A DNA stretch of 64,000 bases. Origin: Roseiarcus sp963709185. GTDB lineage: Bacteria; Pseudomonadota; Alphaproteobacteria; Rhizobiales; Beijerinckiaceae. The number at the start of each line of letters is the position of its first letter. Position 1 is the first letter of the stretch. The stretch spans positions 1-64,000 of the forward strand of contig CAVPVQ010000017.1 in NCBI GenBank assembly GCA_963709185.1, given 5' to 3'. Position numbers and translations under genes: made by a program. Below, piece after piece: positions 27,814-37,496 of this stretch. The notes beneath the pieces are model-generated. The model did not search any database. It saw only the letters and a list, made by a program, of their open reading frames with translations, and was not told the origin of the DNA.

Positions 27814-29130
27814 TCACAGCCCCTTGAGAAACCCCTCCACGCCGGCGAAATACTCCCGCCAGGTCGGCGCCGCAAATCGGCGCGCTTCGTCCCGCCGCGA
27901 CCGGCGATAGGGCGCGTCGCCGCTGAGCCGCTCGATCTCGGCGCGCCAGGCCGGGCCGGCGAGCGGCGACAGCAGCCGCGCGCGCCCCTGGGTCACCTCG
28001 CGGAACACCGGGATGTCGGAGGCGATCGCCGGCGCGCCGAGCGCCAGCGCCTCGACCACCGGCAGGCCGTAGCCTTCGTCGTAAGACGGCGCCAGCAGCC
28101 CGCACGATCCCTGCAACAGGCGGGCGAGGCGCGCCGAGGGCAGACCCGACAGTTCCGCGACATGGGCGCGCAAGGCGACCGAGCGATCGAGAATGTCGGC
28201 GACCTGCTCGTTCTCCCAGCCGCGCGCGCCGATCAGCACCAGCCTCGGCGCGCTGGCGTCGGCCGCCGCCAGTTCGCGCCAGATGTGCAGGACGAGCAGG
28301 TGGTTCTTGCGCGGCTCCATCGTGCCGATCATCACGAAATAGGGATGGCCGCCGCTCTCGCCGGCCGGCGCGGCCGCGGCCGCGTCTTCCAGAGGCGAGG
28401 CGAACGGCTGCACGTGGATCGGCCGGTCGGGAAATCCCTGCCGCGCCAGTTCCTCGCGCAGCCTGGCGCGCACCACCTGCGTCGAGGTGATGAACGCGTC
28501 GGCGTGGCGAAACGCCGTGGCGAGCCGGCGGCGGAACACCGCGAGATTGCCGGCGCGGAAATATTCGGGATAGTCGAGCGGCAGGAGGTCGTGGATCAGG
28601 AACGCCTTGCGCAGATCGGGCCGCCGGTCGAGCCAGCGAAAGAACAGCGGAAACTCGAATGCGTGCTGCGCGGCGTTGAGATAGATCGCGCCGGCGGGGA
28701 TGGCGAGGCGACGATCGTGGGCGATCCGGAAGCGGGCCTGTGCGAGACGCCGCGCGGCGCGCGCCAGCGCCGGTTGGCCCTGCCCCGTCGCGCGGCGCGG
28801 CGCGAAGGGCGCGGCGGGCGGCGCGGCGAGCCAATCCAGCAGCGCGGAAAAGTCGACGTCGCCCGCGCCCTCGCGCCACACCGCGGCCGCGGCGGCGACG
28901 ATCGCGCGGCTCAGTCGCGGTGAGAGCAGGTGCGGGCCGGTCAGCCCGTAGTGCGCGCCCGCGACGATGCGATCCTCGCCCGCGAAGTGAGCGCCATAGG
29001 CCAGATCGACCCGGTCGATGCCGCTCGAGGCGGCGGTGGTGAGGCGGGTGACCAGATGGGTGAGGTCGTAGACGATCGGCCGTTTGGCGTTGGCCGGCGG
29101 AATGTCGTCGACTCCCACGAGGTCGGGCAT
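27814..29130 (-). CDS. Glycosyltransferase family 4 protein
   Basis: GT-B glycosyltransferase of 438 aa. It opens with PIVYDLTHLVTR and SSGIDRVDLAYG, has the N-domain motif AFLIHDLLPLDYPEYF, the hinge YFVMIGTMEPRKNHLLVL, and the donor-site E-x7-E region PSYDEGYGLPVVEALALG with ITSTQVV and VFREVTQG further marking GT4. It is closely similar along its length to the gene at 30738-32030 (for example AIYLNAAQHA against AIYLNVAQHA), on the opposite strand. No good ribosome site precedes ATG 29130, so the exact start is uncertain. Confidence 0.88.
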   Translation of the reverse strand: MPDLVGVDDIPPANAKRPIVYDLTHLVTRLTTAASSGIDRVDLAYGAHFAGEDRIVAGAHYGLTGPHLLSPRLSRAIVAAAAAVWREGAGDVDFSALLDWLAAPPAAPFAPRRATGQGQPALARAARRLAQARFRIAHDRRLAIPAGAIYLNAAQHAFEFPLFFRWLDRRPDLRKAFLIHDLLPLDYPEYFRAGNLAVFRRRLATAFRHADAFITSTQVVRARLREELARQGFPDRPIHVQPFASPLEDAAAAAPAGESGGHPYFVMIGTMEPRKNHLLVLHIWRELAAADASAPRLVLIGARGWENEQVADILDRSVALRAHVAELSGLPSARLARLLQGSCGLLAPSYDEGYGLPVVEALALGAPAIASDIPVFREVTQGRARLLSPLAGPAWRAEIERLSGDAPYRRSRRDEARRFAAPTWREYFAGVEGFLKGL

Positions 29131-29325
29131 CGCGCAGGAGGTTCATGAACCGGCCGGCGTTTGCAAGCAAAATGTCCGGCGCGCGCGGCGACGCCCTCGC
29201 CCGCGAAGCGCGCTTGCCGCGGCGGGCGGCGCTATTGACCCCGATGCGGGTTAGGCTAACGTCGTCGCGGCGCGGCGGAATTCCCGCACGAGTGGCTGTC
29301 GTCGCGCCCATTGCGCCAGGGGACC

Positions 29326-30699
29326 ATGTCCGGCACGATCCTGTTCGACGGCCACAATCTCCTGAAGAGCAATGCGACCGGGATTGGCACCTACGCGCGC
29401 GCCCTGGTGACGACGGCGCGGCGCCTCGGCTATCGCCCGCACCTGCTGATGAGCGGCAACGCGCCGTTCGACGCCAGGGATCCGCAGGTCAGCGAAATCC
29501 TGCTGTTCGACGCGCTGCTCGAGGACAAGCAGCCGCCGCGCCTGCGACGCGAGCGATGGCTCGCTCAATATTTCGGCAAACCCTTCGGCATCCGCGCGAC
29601 CGAATATTCAAACGCCGGCGCGGTCCATCATGGGTCGGCCAACCCGCTCGCGCAGTTCGACGGCATTCACGTCGCGCCGAACGTCTTCGACCTCGCGACC
29701 TCGCATTTCCGGCGGCGCAGACAGCGCGCGACGCTCAAGCTGCGCAAGACCCCCTCCCTGCTGCATATGACCCTTCCGACCCCGCTGAAACTGCCGGGCT
29801 GCCCCAACATCTACACCATCCACGACATCGTCCCCTTGCGCCTTCCCCACGCGACGCTCGACGACAAGCACCATATCGCGCGCCTGCTGCGCCATCTCTG
29901 CGCCAAAGCCGACCACATCGTCACCGTGTCGGAATTCTCGCGGCGGGACATCATCGACTTCTTTGGCATCCCGGAAGACCGGATCACCAACGCCTATCAG
30001 AGCGTGCACCTGCCGGAAAATCTGATCGCCAAGGACGAGCATCAGGTCGCCAACGAGATTTCGCGCGCGTTCAACGTGTCGATGCGCGAATATTACCTTT
30101 TTGTCGGCGCCATCGAACCCAAGAAGAACGTGGGGCGCATGGTCGACGCTTACGCCGCTTCCGGCAGTCCCTATCCCCTGCTGATCGCCGGCGGCCTTGG
30201 ATGGCAGTTCGAGTCGGAGGTCGAGAAAATCGACGACGAACGCTTTCTTTCCTACGTGATGAAGGACGGCAGAATATCCTCGGATCGCCGCGTCCGGCGC
30301 ATCCCCTATCTTCCCTTGAGTCAGTTGATTTCCCTGATCCGCGGCGCGCGCGGCGTGCTGTTTCCCTCGCTTTATGAAGGTTTCGGGCTGCCGGTTCTCG
30401 AAGCGATGCTGCTGGGGACGCCGGTGATCACCTCGAACGTCTCATCGCTTCCGGAAATCGCCGGCGGCGCCGCTTCGCTGGTCGATCCGACCGATGTCGA
30501 CGATATCGTCCAGGCGATCCGCGGGTTCGATTGCGACGCCGATCTGCGCGCCGAATTGACCGCGCGGGGCGTCAAGCGGGCGGCCTATTTTTCCCCGCAG
30601 GCCTATGAGCGCCGGATCGCGGCGCTCTACAAGCGCCTCGGCGTCGCGGTCCCGGCGATTGCGCCGGTCGAACCGGAAGTCTGCAACGCCGCGCCCTGA
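29326..30699 (+). CDS. Glycosyltransferase family 4 protein
   Basis: GT-B glycosyltransferase of 457 aa. Key segments are LFDGHNLLKSNATGIGTYAR (donor-side glycine loop), IYTIHDIVPLRLPHATL, HIVTVSEFSRRDIIDFFGI, LFVGAIEPKKNVGRMV and the E-x7-E motif SLYEGFGLPVLEAMLLG. ATG 29326 follows AGGGGA closely; an in-frame TTG at 29311 is an alternative start. It lies between two mutually similar GT4 genes and 38 bp before the second of them, in the same direction, so the two are probably co-transcribed. Confidence 0.9.
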   Translation: MSGTILFDGHNLLKSNATGIGTYARALVTTARRLGYRPHLLMSGNAPFDARDPQVSEILLFDALLEDKQPPRLRRERWLAQYFGKPFGIRATEYSNAGAVHHGSANPLAQFDGIHVAPNVFDLATSHFRRRRQRATLKLRKTPSLLHMTLPTPLKLPGCPNIYTIHDIVPLRLPHATLDDKHHIARLLRHLCAKADHIVTVSEFSRRDIIDFFGIPEDRITNAYQSVHLPENLIAKDEHQVANEISRAFNVSMREYYLFVGAIEPKKNVGRMVDAYAASGSPYPLLIAGGLGWQFESEVEKIDDERFLSYVMKDGRISSDRRVRRIPYLPLSQLISLIRGARGVLFPSLYEGFGLPVLEAMLLGTPVITSNVSSLPEIAGGAASLVDPTDVDDIVQAIRGFDCDADLRAELTARGVKRAAYFSPQAYERRIAALYKRLGVAVPAIAPVEPEVCNAAP

Positions 30700-30737
30700 A
30701 GCGCGCGGCGAACTCCTCGCAAGCGAAATCGCAAGGC

Positions 30738-32030
30738 ATGACAAGGGCGATCGTGTTTGACGTCTCGCATCTGGCGCACCGCTCGCGCTACTCGTCGCCG
30801 TCGGGAATCGAAAAGGTCGACCTCGCCTACGCGCGCCACTTCGCGCTTTCTCCCGGCAAGATCGTCGCGGGAGCCCAGTACCGGCTCGTTCGCCCGAGGG
30901 TCGTCGCGCCCGACCGGGTCAAGGCGTTAGTCAATAGCGTCCAATCGAAATGGGCGGCCGATCGGCGCATCGAGGACGACGCGAAATTCCAGCATGTCCG
31001 CCGCTGGCTGGTCGGCGAGACGCGCGCGCTGCGCAGCCTCGCCGACCGCGACACAAGCATCAAGGAATTCGCCGCCAACGCCGTTTCGCGGATGAAGCGC
31101 GACGTGCTGCGCCGCCTCCCGACGCGCGACCTGGAGATTCCAGAAGGCGCGATCTACCTCAACGTCGCCCAGCACGCCCTGGAGACGGCGGTGTATTTCT
31201 CCTGGCTGTCGACCCGCCCGGACCTGCGGCGCGTATTTTTCGTGCACGACATCCTGCCTCTGCAACATCCGGAATTCTGGCCCGCCGACCATCTGCCGCT
31301 GTTCCGTCGCCGCATCGCCTGCGTCGCGCAGCATGCGACGGCGATCATCACCACCAGCAAGGTCGTCGAGGCCGCGCTGCGCGGGGAGATGGCCCGGCTG
31401 GGCCGCCCGAACCTGTCGATTTTCGCCTCGCCGTTCCCCTCGCCGCTCGCGCTGTCGGGTCGGCCGATCGGGCGGGACGCGGCGCTCGCCGGCGCCAATT
31501 ACTTCGTCGCCGTCAACACCATTGAACCGAGGAAGAACCTTCCGCTGCTGCTCGATGTCTGGCGGAAGCTGGCGCCAGCCGGGGCGAGCGCCCCCAAACT
31601 CGTTCTCGTCGGCAAGCGCGGCTGGAGGTTCGAACAGGTCACCGGCCTAATCGCGCGCAGCGCTGCGCTGCGATCGCTGGTCATCGAGGTCGCCGGCCTC
31701 TCCGACGAAGGGCTGCAGGCCCTGCTGGCCGGGGCCAACGCGCTGCTGGCGCCCTCTTTCGCCGAGGGTTACGGCCTGCCGATCGTCGAGGCGCTGACGC
31801 TCGGCGCGCCGGTCGTCGCTTCGGACATTCCGGTCTTTCGCGAAGCCTCGCAGCAACGCGCGATCTTTTGTGATCCGCACGATGTCGAAGGCTGGCTCGC
31901 CGCGGTCCGCGCGCTGTCACAACGCGCTTCGCCGCTCTCACGCGAGGCGCGCGAGGCGGCAACGGCCTTTGCGCCGCCGGGCGGCCAGGCCTATTTCGCC
32001 GCGGTGGAGGCGTTTCTGGCTTCGCTGTGA
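30738..32030 (+). CDS. Glycosyltransferase family 4 protein
   Basis: GT-B glycosyltransferase of 430 aa. It has IVFDVSHLAHRSRY and SGIEKVDLAYARHF at the N-terminus, VFFVHDILPLQHPEFW, the hinge NYFVAVNTIEPRKNLPLLL, and the donor motif PSFAEGYGLPIVEALTLG. It is a paralogue of the 27814-29130 gene on the other strand; the same blocks occur in the same order. It follows the preceding GT4 by 38 bp. The sugar transferred is unknown. Confidence 0.9.
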   Translation: MTRAIVFDVSHLAHRSRYSSPSGIEKVDLAYARHFALSPGKIVAGAQYRLVRPRVVAPDRVKALVNSVQSKWAADRRIEDDAKFQHVRRWLVGETRALRSLADRDTSIKEFAANAVSRMKRDVLRRLPTRDLEIPEGAIYLNVAQHALETAVYFSWLSTRPDLRRVFFVHDILPLQHPEFWPADHLPLFRRRIACVAQHATAIITTSKVVEAALRGEMARLGRPNLSIFASPFPSPLALSGRPIGRDAALAGANYFVAVNTIEPRKNLPLLLDVWRKLAPAGASAPKLVLVGKRGWRFEQVTGLIARSAALRSLVIEVAGLSDEGLQALLAGANALLAPSFAEGYGLPIVEALTLGAPVVASDIPVFREASQQRAIFCDPHDVEGWLAAVRALSQRASPLSREAREAATAFAPPGGQAYFAAVEAFLASL

Positions 32031-32105
32031 CGATTGACCGGGCGCCGGGCGGATCGGCGGCGCGGACTGGCGGTTCTTGTCGAGCGCCGAAGGATCCGAC
32101 GATTC

Positions 32106-33346
32106 TCAGCTATCCGCCTGGGCGTGCTCCCGCAGCCCGGTCTTGAACAGCCAGAAGATCATCAGGCCCAGCAGGTTCAGGATGGCGATCGTCGCAAAAT
32201 TCCACGTCCGCAACGGCATCGTCGCGTAGTCGGGCTCATTGGGGCTGACGATCCGCTCCAGGAAAAGCTGCTGGCGCCGCGCCTCGACCTCGGCGGACTC
32301 CTGCGTCTGCAAAGATCGGTTGAGCGCATCCACCGCGAACTGGCGGTCCATCGCAAGACGCTCATAGACCGAAAGCTTGTCGGCAAGCGCCTTGGGATCG
32401 CCCGCCACCTCCTGCCGTTCGGCCTGGATCTGGTTTTTCAACGCCAGCACGCGGTCGTTGAGCACCGACAGGCCGGGGTCCTCGGGCGAGTTGCTCGCCA
32501 TCTCCCTCGCCTTGGATTGCGTGTCCGCGAGATCGGCGCCCAGACTGGCGATCAGGTCGTTCAGCATCGCTGAATTCTTGGCCGGGTCGATCATCAGCTC
32601 GCGATTCTGGAACGCCGTGATCTTGACCATCGTGTCGGCGAGGCGGCTCTCGGACAGCTTGACCTGATCGTCGGCGACCCGCACCGCGTCGCGGCGAATG
32701 CGCGCGTTGAGCTCGTTCACTTTGTCTTCGGCCAGATCGAGCAGCGTCGAGGCGATCGCATGGGCGTCGTCGGGGCGAAACGCCTGCACGCTGAGCGTGG
32801 TGATGCCGGTCGTGTTGTTATAGGTGACGGCAACCAGCATCCTGATGTATTTGTAGAGCTCCTCCTTGGTGGGGCCAAAGATCACGGAAGGATAGCGCAT
32901 CAGGAAGTCGGCGCCCGGGCGGGAATAGATATCGCGCAACGGGAGTCTCTTGTTCAACTGGTCGATCGCCTCACGCGATGTTATGAAATCCTGGACGGAA
33001 AAGACGTCGTCGTCCGAGCGGGAAAATCCGACCATCTGCAGCACCGCGCCCAAACCACCCGATCCCGAGGGCTTCGAGGCGGTCCTGACGACGAAACGCG
33101 CCTCCGACAGATAACGATCGGTCGCAATGAAGGCGAAATAATCCCGGCGGCGACAGTCGGGAGCAACAAGACGAACAAAACGACGTATTTGCGCCAACGC
33201 GGCGGGCGGTAGAGCCTCAATTCGCCAACCGGCTCCGCTCTCCTGGCGAGCGGCAGCCATCGCTGGAACGACGTCATCGGGCCGGCATTGTCGCGGACGC
33301 TGCGCGCTTCGGTGCTGGTTTCCGGCGGGTCGTGCGTCTTCAGCAT
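32106..33346 (-). pseudogene. Capsule-export inner-membrane protein (KpsE-like), frameshifted copy
   Basis: Two frames make one polysaccharide co-polymerase-like/KpsE-type protein. The first 66 or so residues read from ATG 33346 and end in the first membrane helix, KYVVLFVLLLPTVAAGI. The rest continues in the neighbouring frame with YFAFIATDRYLSEARFVVRT, a periplasmic coiled-coil region rich in Gln and Glu, and a C-terminal membrane helix (NFATIAILNLLGLMIFWLF). The whole span, 1241 bases, is one short of a multiple of three; restoring one T near 33138-33146 would give GIYFAFIATDRY, matching the intact paralogue at 33453. It is either a pseudogene or an indel error. Confidence 0.8.
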
Positions 33347-33452
33347 GCGGCAAAGCTACCATGAAGGGCGCCCAATCGCCAGACAGCCGCCGATCGCTTC
33401 CGTCGTGCGGGGATTCTGCTAAATTCATTGGAGAACGACGGGGATTCTGAAA

Positions 33453-34664
33453 TTGGCTCTCGACCGCCCGGAGGTCTTTGTTCAGCCGATCAAGCTCGTC
33501 CGCCTCAGCGCGGACGACGCCTATGGCCTCGCCGCGCCGGCGCCGACGGGATGGCCAGCGCGGCTGCGGCGTTATCTGCGCCGCCACGTGCTCTTTATCG
33601 GGATGGTGGCGTTTCCGACGCTGGCGGCGGCCGTTTATTTTTTCGGGCTGGCCGCCGACCGCTACGAATCCCAGATCGAATTCGTGGTTCGAAGCCCGGC
33701 GACCAACGCCTCCAACGAGCTCAGCAGCATCGTTCAGGGGCCATCCTCCAGCATGCGGTCCTCGGATGACGCCTATATCGTCAAGGACTTCATCCTGTCG
33801 CGCGACGCGATGGACTATCTGACCGCCAACGCCGACCTGCGGACGGTGTTCGATCGACCGGAAGCCGATTTCCTGTGGCGCTACCCCGACCTCATTCACG
33901 CCGACAACCGGGAGAACCTGTTCAGACACTATCTGCGGTTCGTATCCGTCGACTACGATCAGACCACCGGGATCGCCAACCTCAGCGTTCAGGCGTTCCG
34001 CGCCGCCGACGCGCAGCGGATCGCCCAGGCGCTGATCGAAAAGGCGGAGGCGTTGATCAACGGGCTCAACGAGCGATCGTCCGCCGACGCCATCCGGACC
34101 GCCGCGGCCGAGGTCGAGACGGTCGAACGGCGCGCGCATGAGGCGCTCGACGCGCTCACCCAATTTCGCAACCGCGAGCGGCTCATGGATCCGACCCAGG
34201 TCTCGCTGGCGACCCTCAACACCATCGCGTCGCTCTCGCTGACCACCGCGCAGGCGAACGCCGAACTGTCCGGCGTCGAGAAGACGACGCCGGACGGCCC
34301 GCATGTCGCGACGTTGCAGCGCAAGATCGCGGCTCTCCAGGATCAGATCGTCGCCGAACAGCGCAAACTTACCGGAAGCAACGCCTCCCTGGCCCCGCAG
34401 CTGGCGGAATACGAAGGCCTGATCCTCGATCAGAGTTTCGCCGAAAAGAGCTTTCTCTCGGCGCTGAGCGCGCTCGAAACCGCCCGCGTCGACGCGCAGC
34501 GCCAGCGCGTCTTCCTCGAGCCGGTGACCAGCGCCAATCGGCCCGACTACCCCGTCTACCCCCGCCGCCTCATCTGGACGGCGGTCATCCTGGCGGCCAG
34601 CCTGATGGGCTGGCGGATCGCCCGGACGTTCGTCGCCGACACCCTGTCGCACGCGGGAAACTAG
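33453..34664 (+). CDS. kpsE: Capsule polysaccharide export inner-membrane protein (KpsE-like)
   Basis: Inner-membrane protein of 403 aa from the KpsE/BexC/CtrB group, which links the ABC exporter to the outer-membrane channel through a periplasmic coiled coil. One membrane helix near residues 48-68 (LFIGMVAFPTLAAAVYFFGL), a large periplasmic part with DRYESQIEFVVRSPAT, SRDAMDYL and a coiled-coil stretch around residues 200-340, then a C-terminal helix (LIWTAVILAASLMGWRIA). The start is TTG 33453 or a near one; GGAG-like sequence precedes it weakly. It is followed by kpsT after five bases and diverges from a broken paralogue. Confidence 0.87.
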   Translation: MALDRPEVFVQPIKLVRLSADDAYGLAAPAPTGWPARLRRYLRRHVLFIGMVAFPTLAAAVYFFGLAADRYESQIEFVVRSPATNASNELSSIVQGPSSSMRSSDDAYIVKDFILSRDAMDYLTANADLRTVFDRPEADFLWRYPDLIHADNRENLFRHYLRFVSVDYDQTTGIANLSVQAFRAADAQRIAQALIEKAEALINGLNERSSADAIRTAAAEVETVERRAHEALDALTQFRNRERLMDPTQVSLATLNTIASLSLTTAQANAELSGVEKTTPDGPHVATLQRKIAALQDQIVAEQRKLTGSNASLAPQLAEYEGLILDQSFAEKSFLSALSALETARVDAQRQRVFLEPVTSANRPDYPVYPRRLIWTAVILAASLMGWRIARTFVADTLSHAGN

Positions 34665-34669
34665 CGGAA

Positions 34670-35407
34670 ATGGCCACCGGCGCGGTCCTTCAGGCTGAGT
34701 CTCACGGGGCCGTCGCGCTGGCCGGCGCCGCCGATCGCGATCTCGTGCCGCGGCGGACGATCGACGTCGTCGAAGTGGTCAAGGAGTTCCCGATCGAGGG
34801 CGGCCGGGTGAAGCGGGTGCTCGACGGCGTCTCGTTCAGCGTCGGTCCGGGCGAGCGCATCGCGGTGCTCGGGCGCAACGGGGCGGGCAAATCGACCCTG
34901 ATCCGCATTCTCTCCGGCCTGCAATCGCCGACCAGCGGGCGCATTCACCGGGGCTTGCGGATGTCATGGCCGCTGGCGTTCGGCGGCGGCTTCGAGGGCG
35001 AGCTCACCGGCTCGGACAATGTGCGGTTCATCGCCCGGCTCTACAACGCGCCGATCCGCGAGACCTACGCCTATGTCGAGGATTTCACCGAGCTCGGCCC
35101 GCAACTCAACCTGCAGATGAAATATTATTCCAGCGGCATGCGCGCCCGGCTCGCCTTCGCGCTGTCGCTGGCGATAAAGTTCGAATGCCTGCTGATCGAC
35201 GAGGTGATCCTGGTCGGCGACCAGCGGTTCCAGCGCAAGTGCCACGACGAATTGTTCGAGAACCGCAAGAGCTGCGCGATGATCATCGCGATTTACGGCG
35301 TCGATTTCGTCAAGGAATATTGCAGCAGGGCTCTGGTGCTCAAGGATGGACGAGGCAAGGTGTTCGATGACGTCGATCTGGCCGGCGCGATCTATGCGAC
35401 ATTGTGA
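34670..35407 (+). CDS. kpsT: Polysaccharide ABC exporter ATP-binding protein (KpsT-like)
   Basis: ATPase of 245 aa for ABC-dependent capsule or polysaccharide export. It has Walker A GRNGAGKSTLIRIL, the KpsT-type SWPLAFGGGFEGELTGSDN, the signature YYSSGMRARLAFALSL, and Walker B CLLIDEVILVGDQRF. The usual H-loop, where relatives have Ser-His, here reads IIAIYGVDFVKEYC, with Tyr at residue 209 in place of the switch histidine. That would be expected to weaken ATP hydrolysis unless compensated. It lies between kpsE and kpsM in the same direction with short gaps. Confidence 0.9.
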   Translation: MATGAVLQAESHGAVALAGAADRDLVPRRTIDVVEVVKEFPIEGGRVKRVLDGVSFSVGPGERIAVLGRNGAGKSTLIRILSGLQSPTSGRIHRGLRMSWPLAFGGGFEGELTGSDNVRFIARLYNAPIRETYAYVEDFTELGPQLNLQMKYYSSGMRARLAFALSLAIKFECLLIDEVILVGDQRFQRKCHDELFENRKSCAMIIAIYGVDFVKEYCSRALVLKDGRGKVFDDVDLAGAIYATL

Positions 35408-35428
35408 GGCGGCGGCGGGGAGGCGGGC

Positions 35429-36241
35429 ATGGCGGCGCGGCTGATCGAGGAGCGCGCGGCGGGCGACTTCTGGCGCGGGCTCGCCGTGCAGGGGCGCGTG
35501 CTGCACGCGCTGACGATCCGCGAACTGATGATGCGTTATGGGCGCGGCAACATCGGCTTTCTGTGGCTCGTTCTGGAGCCGATGATCCTGTGCGCCGGGG
35601 TGATCGGCCTGCGCTATCTGATCCAGGCGCATGTCGAGCACGGCGTGTCGCTGGTGGCGCTGCTGCTGTCGGGCTACATGCCGCTGACCCTGTGGCGGCA
35701 TCTGACCAACCGCGGCATTCATCTGGCGCGCCAGAACATCGGGATGCTCTACCATCGCGACATCACGCTGGTCGACACGTTCATGATGACCATGGCCCTC
35801 GAGTTCCTGGGCTGCACGGTCGCCTTCGCGATCAACTACGCCGCGCTGGTGGCGATCGGCGCGATCGATCCGATCGTCGATTACGGCCTGGTCTGCGGGG
35901 GATGGTTCGCGATGGGCTTTCTGGCGATCGGCGTGGGCGGCCTGATCGCCGTGCTGACCGAATATTATGAATCCGCCCATCGGTTCACGCAGCCCCTCCA
36001 ATATCTGATTCTGCCGATTTCCGGCTTCCTGTTCATGGTCGACTGGCTGCCGACGCAGGTGCAGACGATTGCCTGGTATATGCCGATGATTCATTGTTTC
36101 GAGATGCTTCGCGCCGGGTTTTTTGGCGATTCCGTCGTTACCCACTACGATATCTGGTATCCGCTCGCGGTCGGCGGCCTGTTTTTGGGAATCTGTCTCC
36201 CGATGATCGAGAAGACGCGCGACCGCGTCGCGCTGGCCTGA
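35429..36241 (+). CDS. kpsM: Polysaccharide ABC exporter permease (KpsM-like)
   Basis: Inner-membrane permease of 270 aa from the ABC-2 family. About six membrane helices are visible, with the family N-terminus LHALTIRELMMRYGRGNIGF and the following LVLEPMILCAGVIGLRYL. The C-terminal part contains PLQYLILPISGFLFMVDWLP, as in KpsM/BexB/RkpT proteins. It starts 22 bp after kpsT and should form the transport channel with it. KpsD/Wza-type outer-membrane genes and KpsC/KpsS initiating transferases are not in the window. Confidence 0.9.
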   Translation: MAARLIEERAAGDFWRGLAVQGRVLHALTIRELMMRYGRGNIGFLWLVLEPMILCAGVIGLRYLIQAHVEHGVSLVALLLSGYMPLTLWRHLTNRGIHLARQNIGMLYHRDITLVDTFMMTMALEFLGCTVAFAINYAALVAIGAIDPIVDYGLVCGGWFAMGFLAIGVGGLIAVLTEYYESAHRFTQPLQYLILPISGFLFMVDWLPTQVQTIAWYMPMIHCFEMLRAGFFGDSVVTHYDIWYPLAVGGLFLGICLPMIEKTRDRVALA

Positions 36242-36322
36242 GCGCGGCGTCGGCCGAGCGATCTTTGGAAAGCGCGGGATGCCGGGTGTGCTGAGGGACA
36301 TGGTCGCGGTGGGCGCCCCGGG

Positions 36323-37363
36323 GTGCTCGCGACCTGGGGCTTCGATCTGCTGCGCGAGGCCTGCGCCCGCCTCGACCCCGAAGTCGACATTCGCGACGTC
36401 GATCGCGACGATGCGGTCGAGGGCCTCGGGATCGCCGCCGGGCGCCCGCGCATCCTCTGCCTTTCGCAATTCACCAGCCCGTCGCTGCGCGCGGCGATGG
36501 CCGCCGGCGTGGTTCCGATCGTGGCGTTCCTCGACGATCCCGTCGACAGCGTGCGCTATCTCAAATTCGCCTCGGAATGCACGACGATGGAGGCGCTGCG
36601 CGCCCAGACCGCGGCGACCGCCGGCTACGCCTTCCTGTTCGCCAATCGCCAGGCGCTGCTCATTCCCCGCGCCTCGCCGCGTGGTGCGCGCGAAATCGTC
36701 CGCCGGATCCTCGACCATCTGCAGTTCGATCGGCTGGCCCCCGACTATGAGGCTGTGGTGGGCGAGTTTTCCGGCGCCGACGACGAGGCCGTCAGCCTCG
36801 AGGCCGCGCTGGCGCGAAAGGTCGCGGGCTATGAGCCGCCGGAATCGGCCGCGCTGAGCCTGGCGTCCGGCGAGTTGCAATGCATCAACGACGCATTGGC
36901 GCCGATCGTCCGCATGGCCGGCAGCGCCGAGGCGGCGCCGATCGTCTGGCCGACCGCGGTGTTCTTCTCGGGCGATCAGCCGGGCGAGCCGGCCTCGCTG
37001 GTCGCCGACATGACCGGGGCGGCGCGCATTCTCTATTACGGGCCCTACCTTCATCTGCCGAGCGGCGCGTGGACCGTGCGCATGATGGTCGGCTTCTCCG
37101 ACGGCGCGCGCGGCACGCCGCTTTCGATCGAGGTGCATTGCGAGCGCCTTCTCGCGCATGCGACGATGCAGCCGGCCGGCAAGGGGGTGTTTCACGCCTC
37201 CTTCCAGTTCGCCCACGACGCGCCGCAGGACGCGATCGAGATTCGCCTCAGCAGCGACCGCGGCGCCATCGACGGCCGGCTGGCGCTCGGCCGCGTCGAG
37301 TTCACCCGCCGGCCGGACGGCGACGCGGCGCCCCCGGTTGCGGGGCGGCCGTCGCGAGGCTAG
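36323..37363 (+). CDS. Hypothetical protein in capsule-export operon, possible frameshift at its start
   Basis: A 346-aa protein by the conservative start GTG 36323. Residues about 1-130 have alternating strands and helices (ILCLSQFTSPSLRAAMAAGV, VPIVAFLDDPVDSVRYLK) and may be a nucleotide-binding or degenerate sulfotransferase-like fold; residues about 200-330 look beta-sandwich-like (ILYYGPYLHLPSGAWTVRMM, DAIEIRLSSDRGAIDG). No ribosome site precedes the GTG. If one G is missing from the G-run at 36319-36323, ATG 36300 would read MVAVGAPG directly into LATWGFDLL, a better N-terminus. It lies 81 bp after kpsM. Function is not recognised. Confidence 0.65.
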   Translation: MLATWGFDLLREACARLDPEVDIRDVDRDDAVEGLGIAAGRPRILCLSQFTSPSLRAAMAAGVVPIVAFLDDPVDSVRYLKFASECTTMEALRAQTAATAGYAFLFANRQALLIPRASPRGAREIVRRILDHLQFDRLAPDYEAVVGEFSGADDEAVSLEAALARKVAGYEPPESAALSLASGELQCINDALAPIVRMAGSAEAAPIVWPTAVFFSGDQPGEPASLVADMTGAARILYYGPYLHLPSGAWTVRMMVGFSDGARGTPLSIEVHCERLLAHATMQPAGKGVFHASFQFAHDAPQDAIEIRLSSDRGAIDGRLALGRVEFTRRPDGDAAPPVAGRPSRG

Positions 37364-37496
37364 TGTCCAGAGGATCGCCTCCGTCAGCTCAGCGCGTCCC
37401 GCCGGCGCATTCGGGCGCGCCGGTGTCCGCGCGCTTCCGGCCGATGGCCAGGCTGCCGGGCGGTCGGTCGTGCGTCTTCCCGGAGCGCTGCAACGA

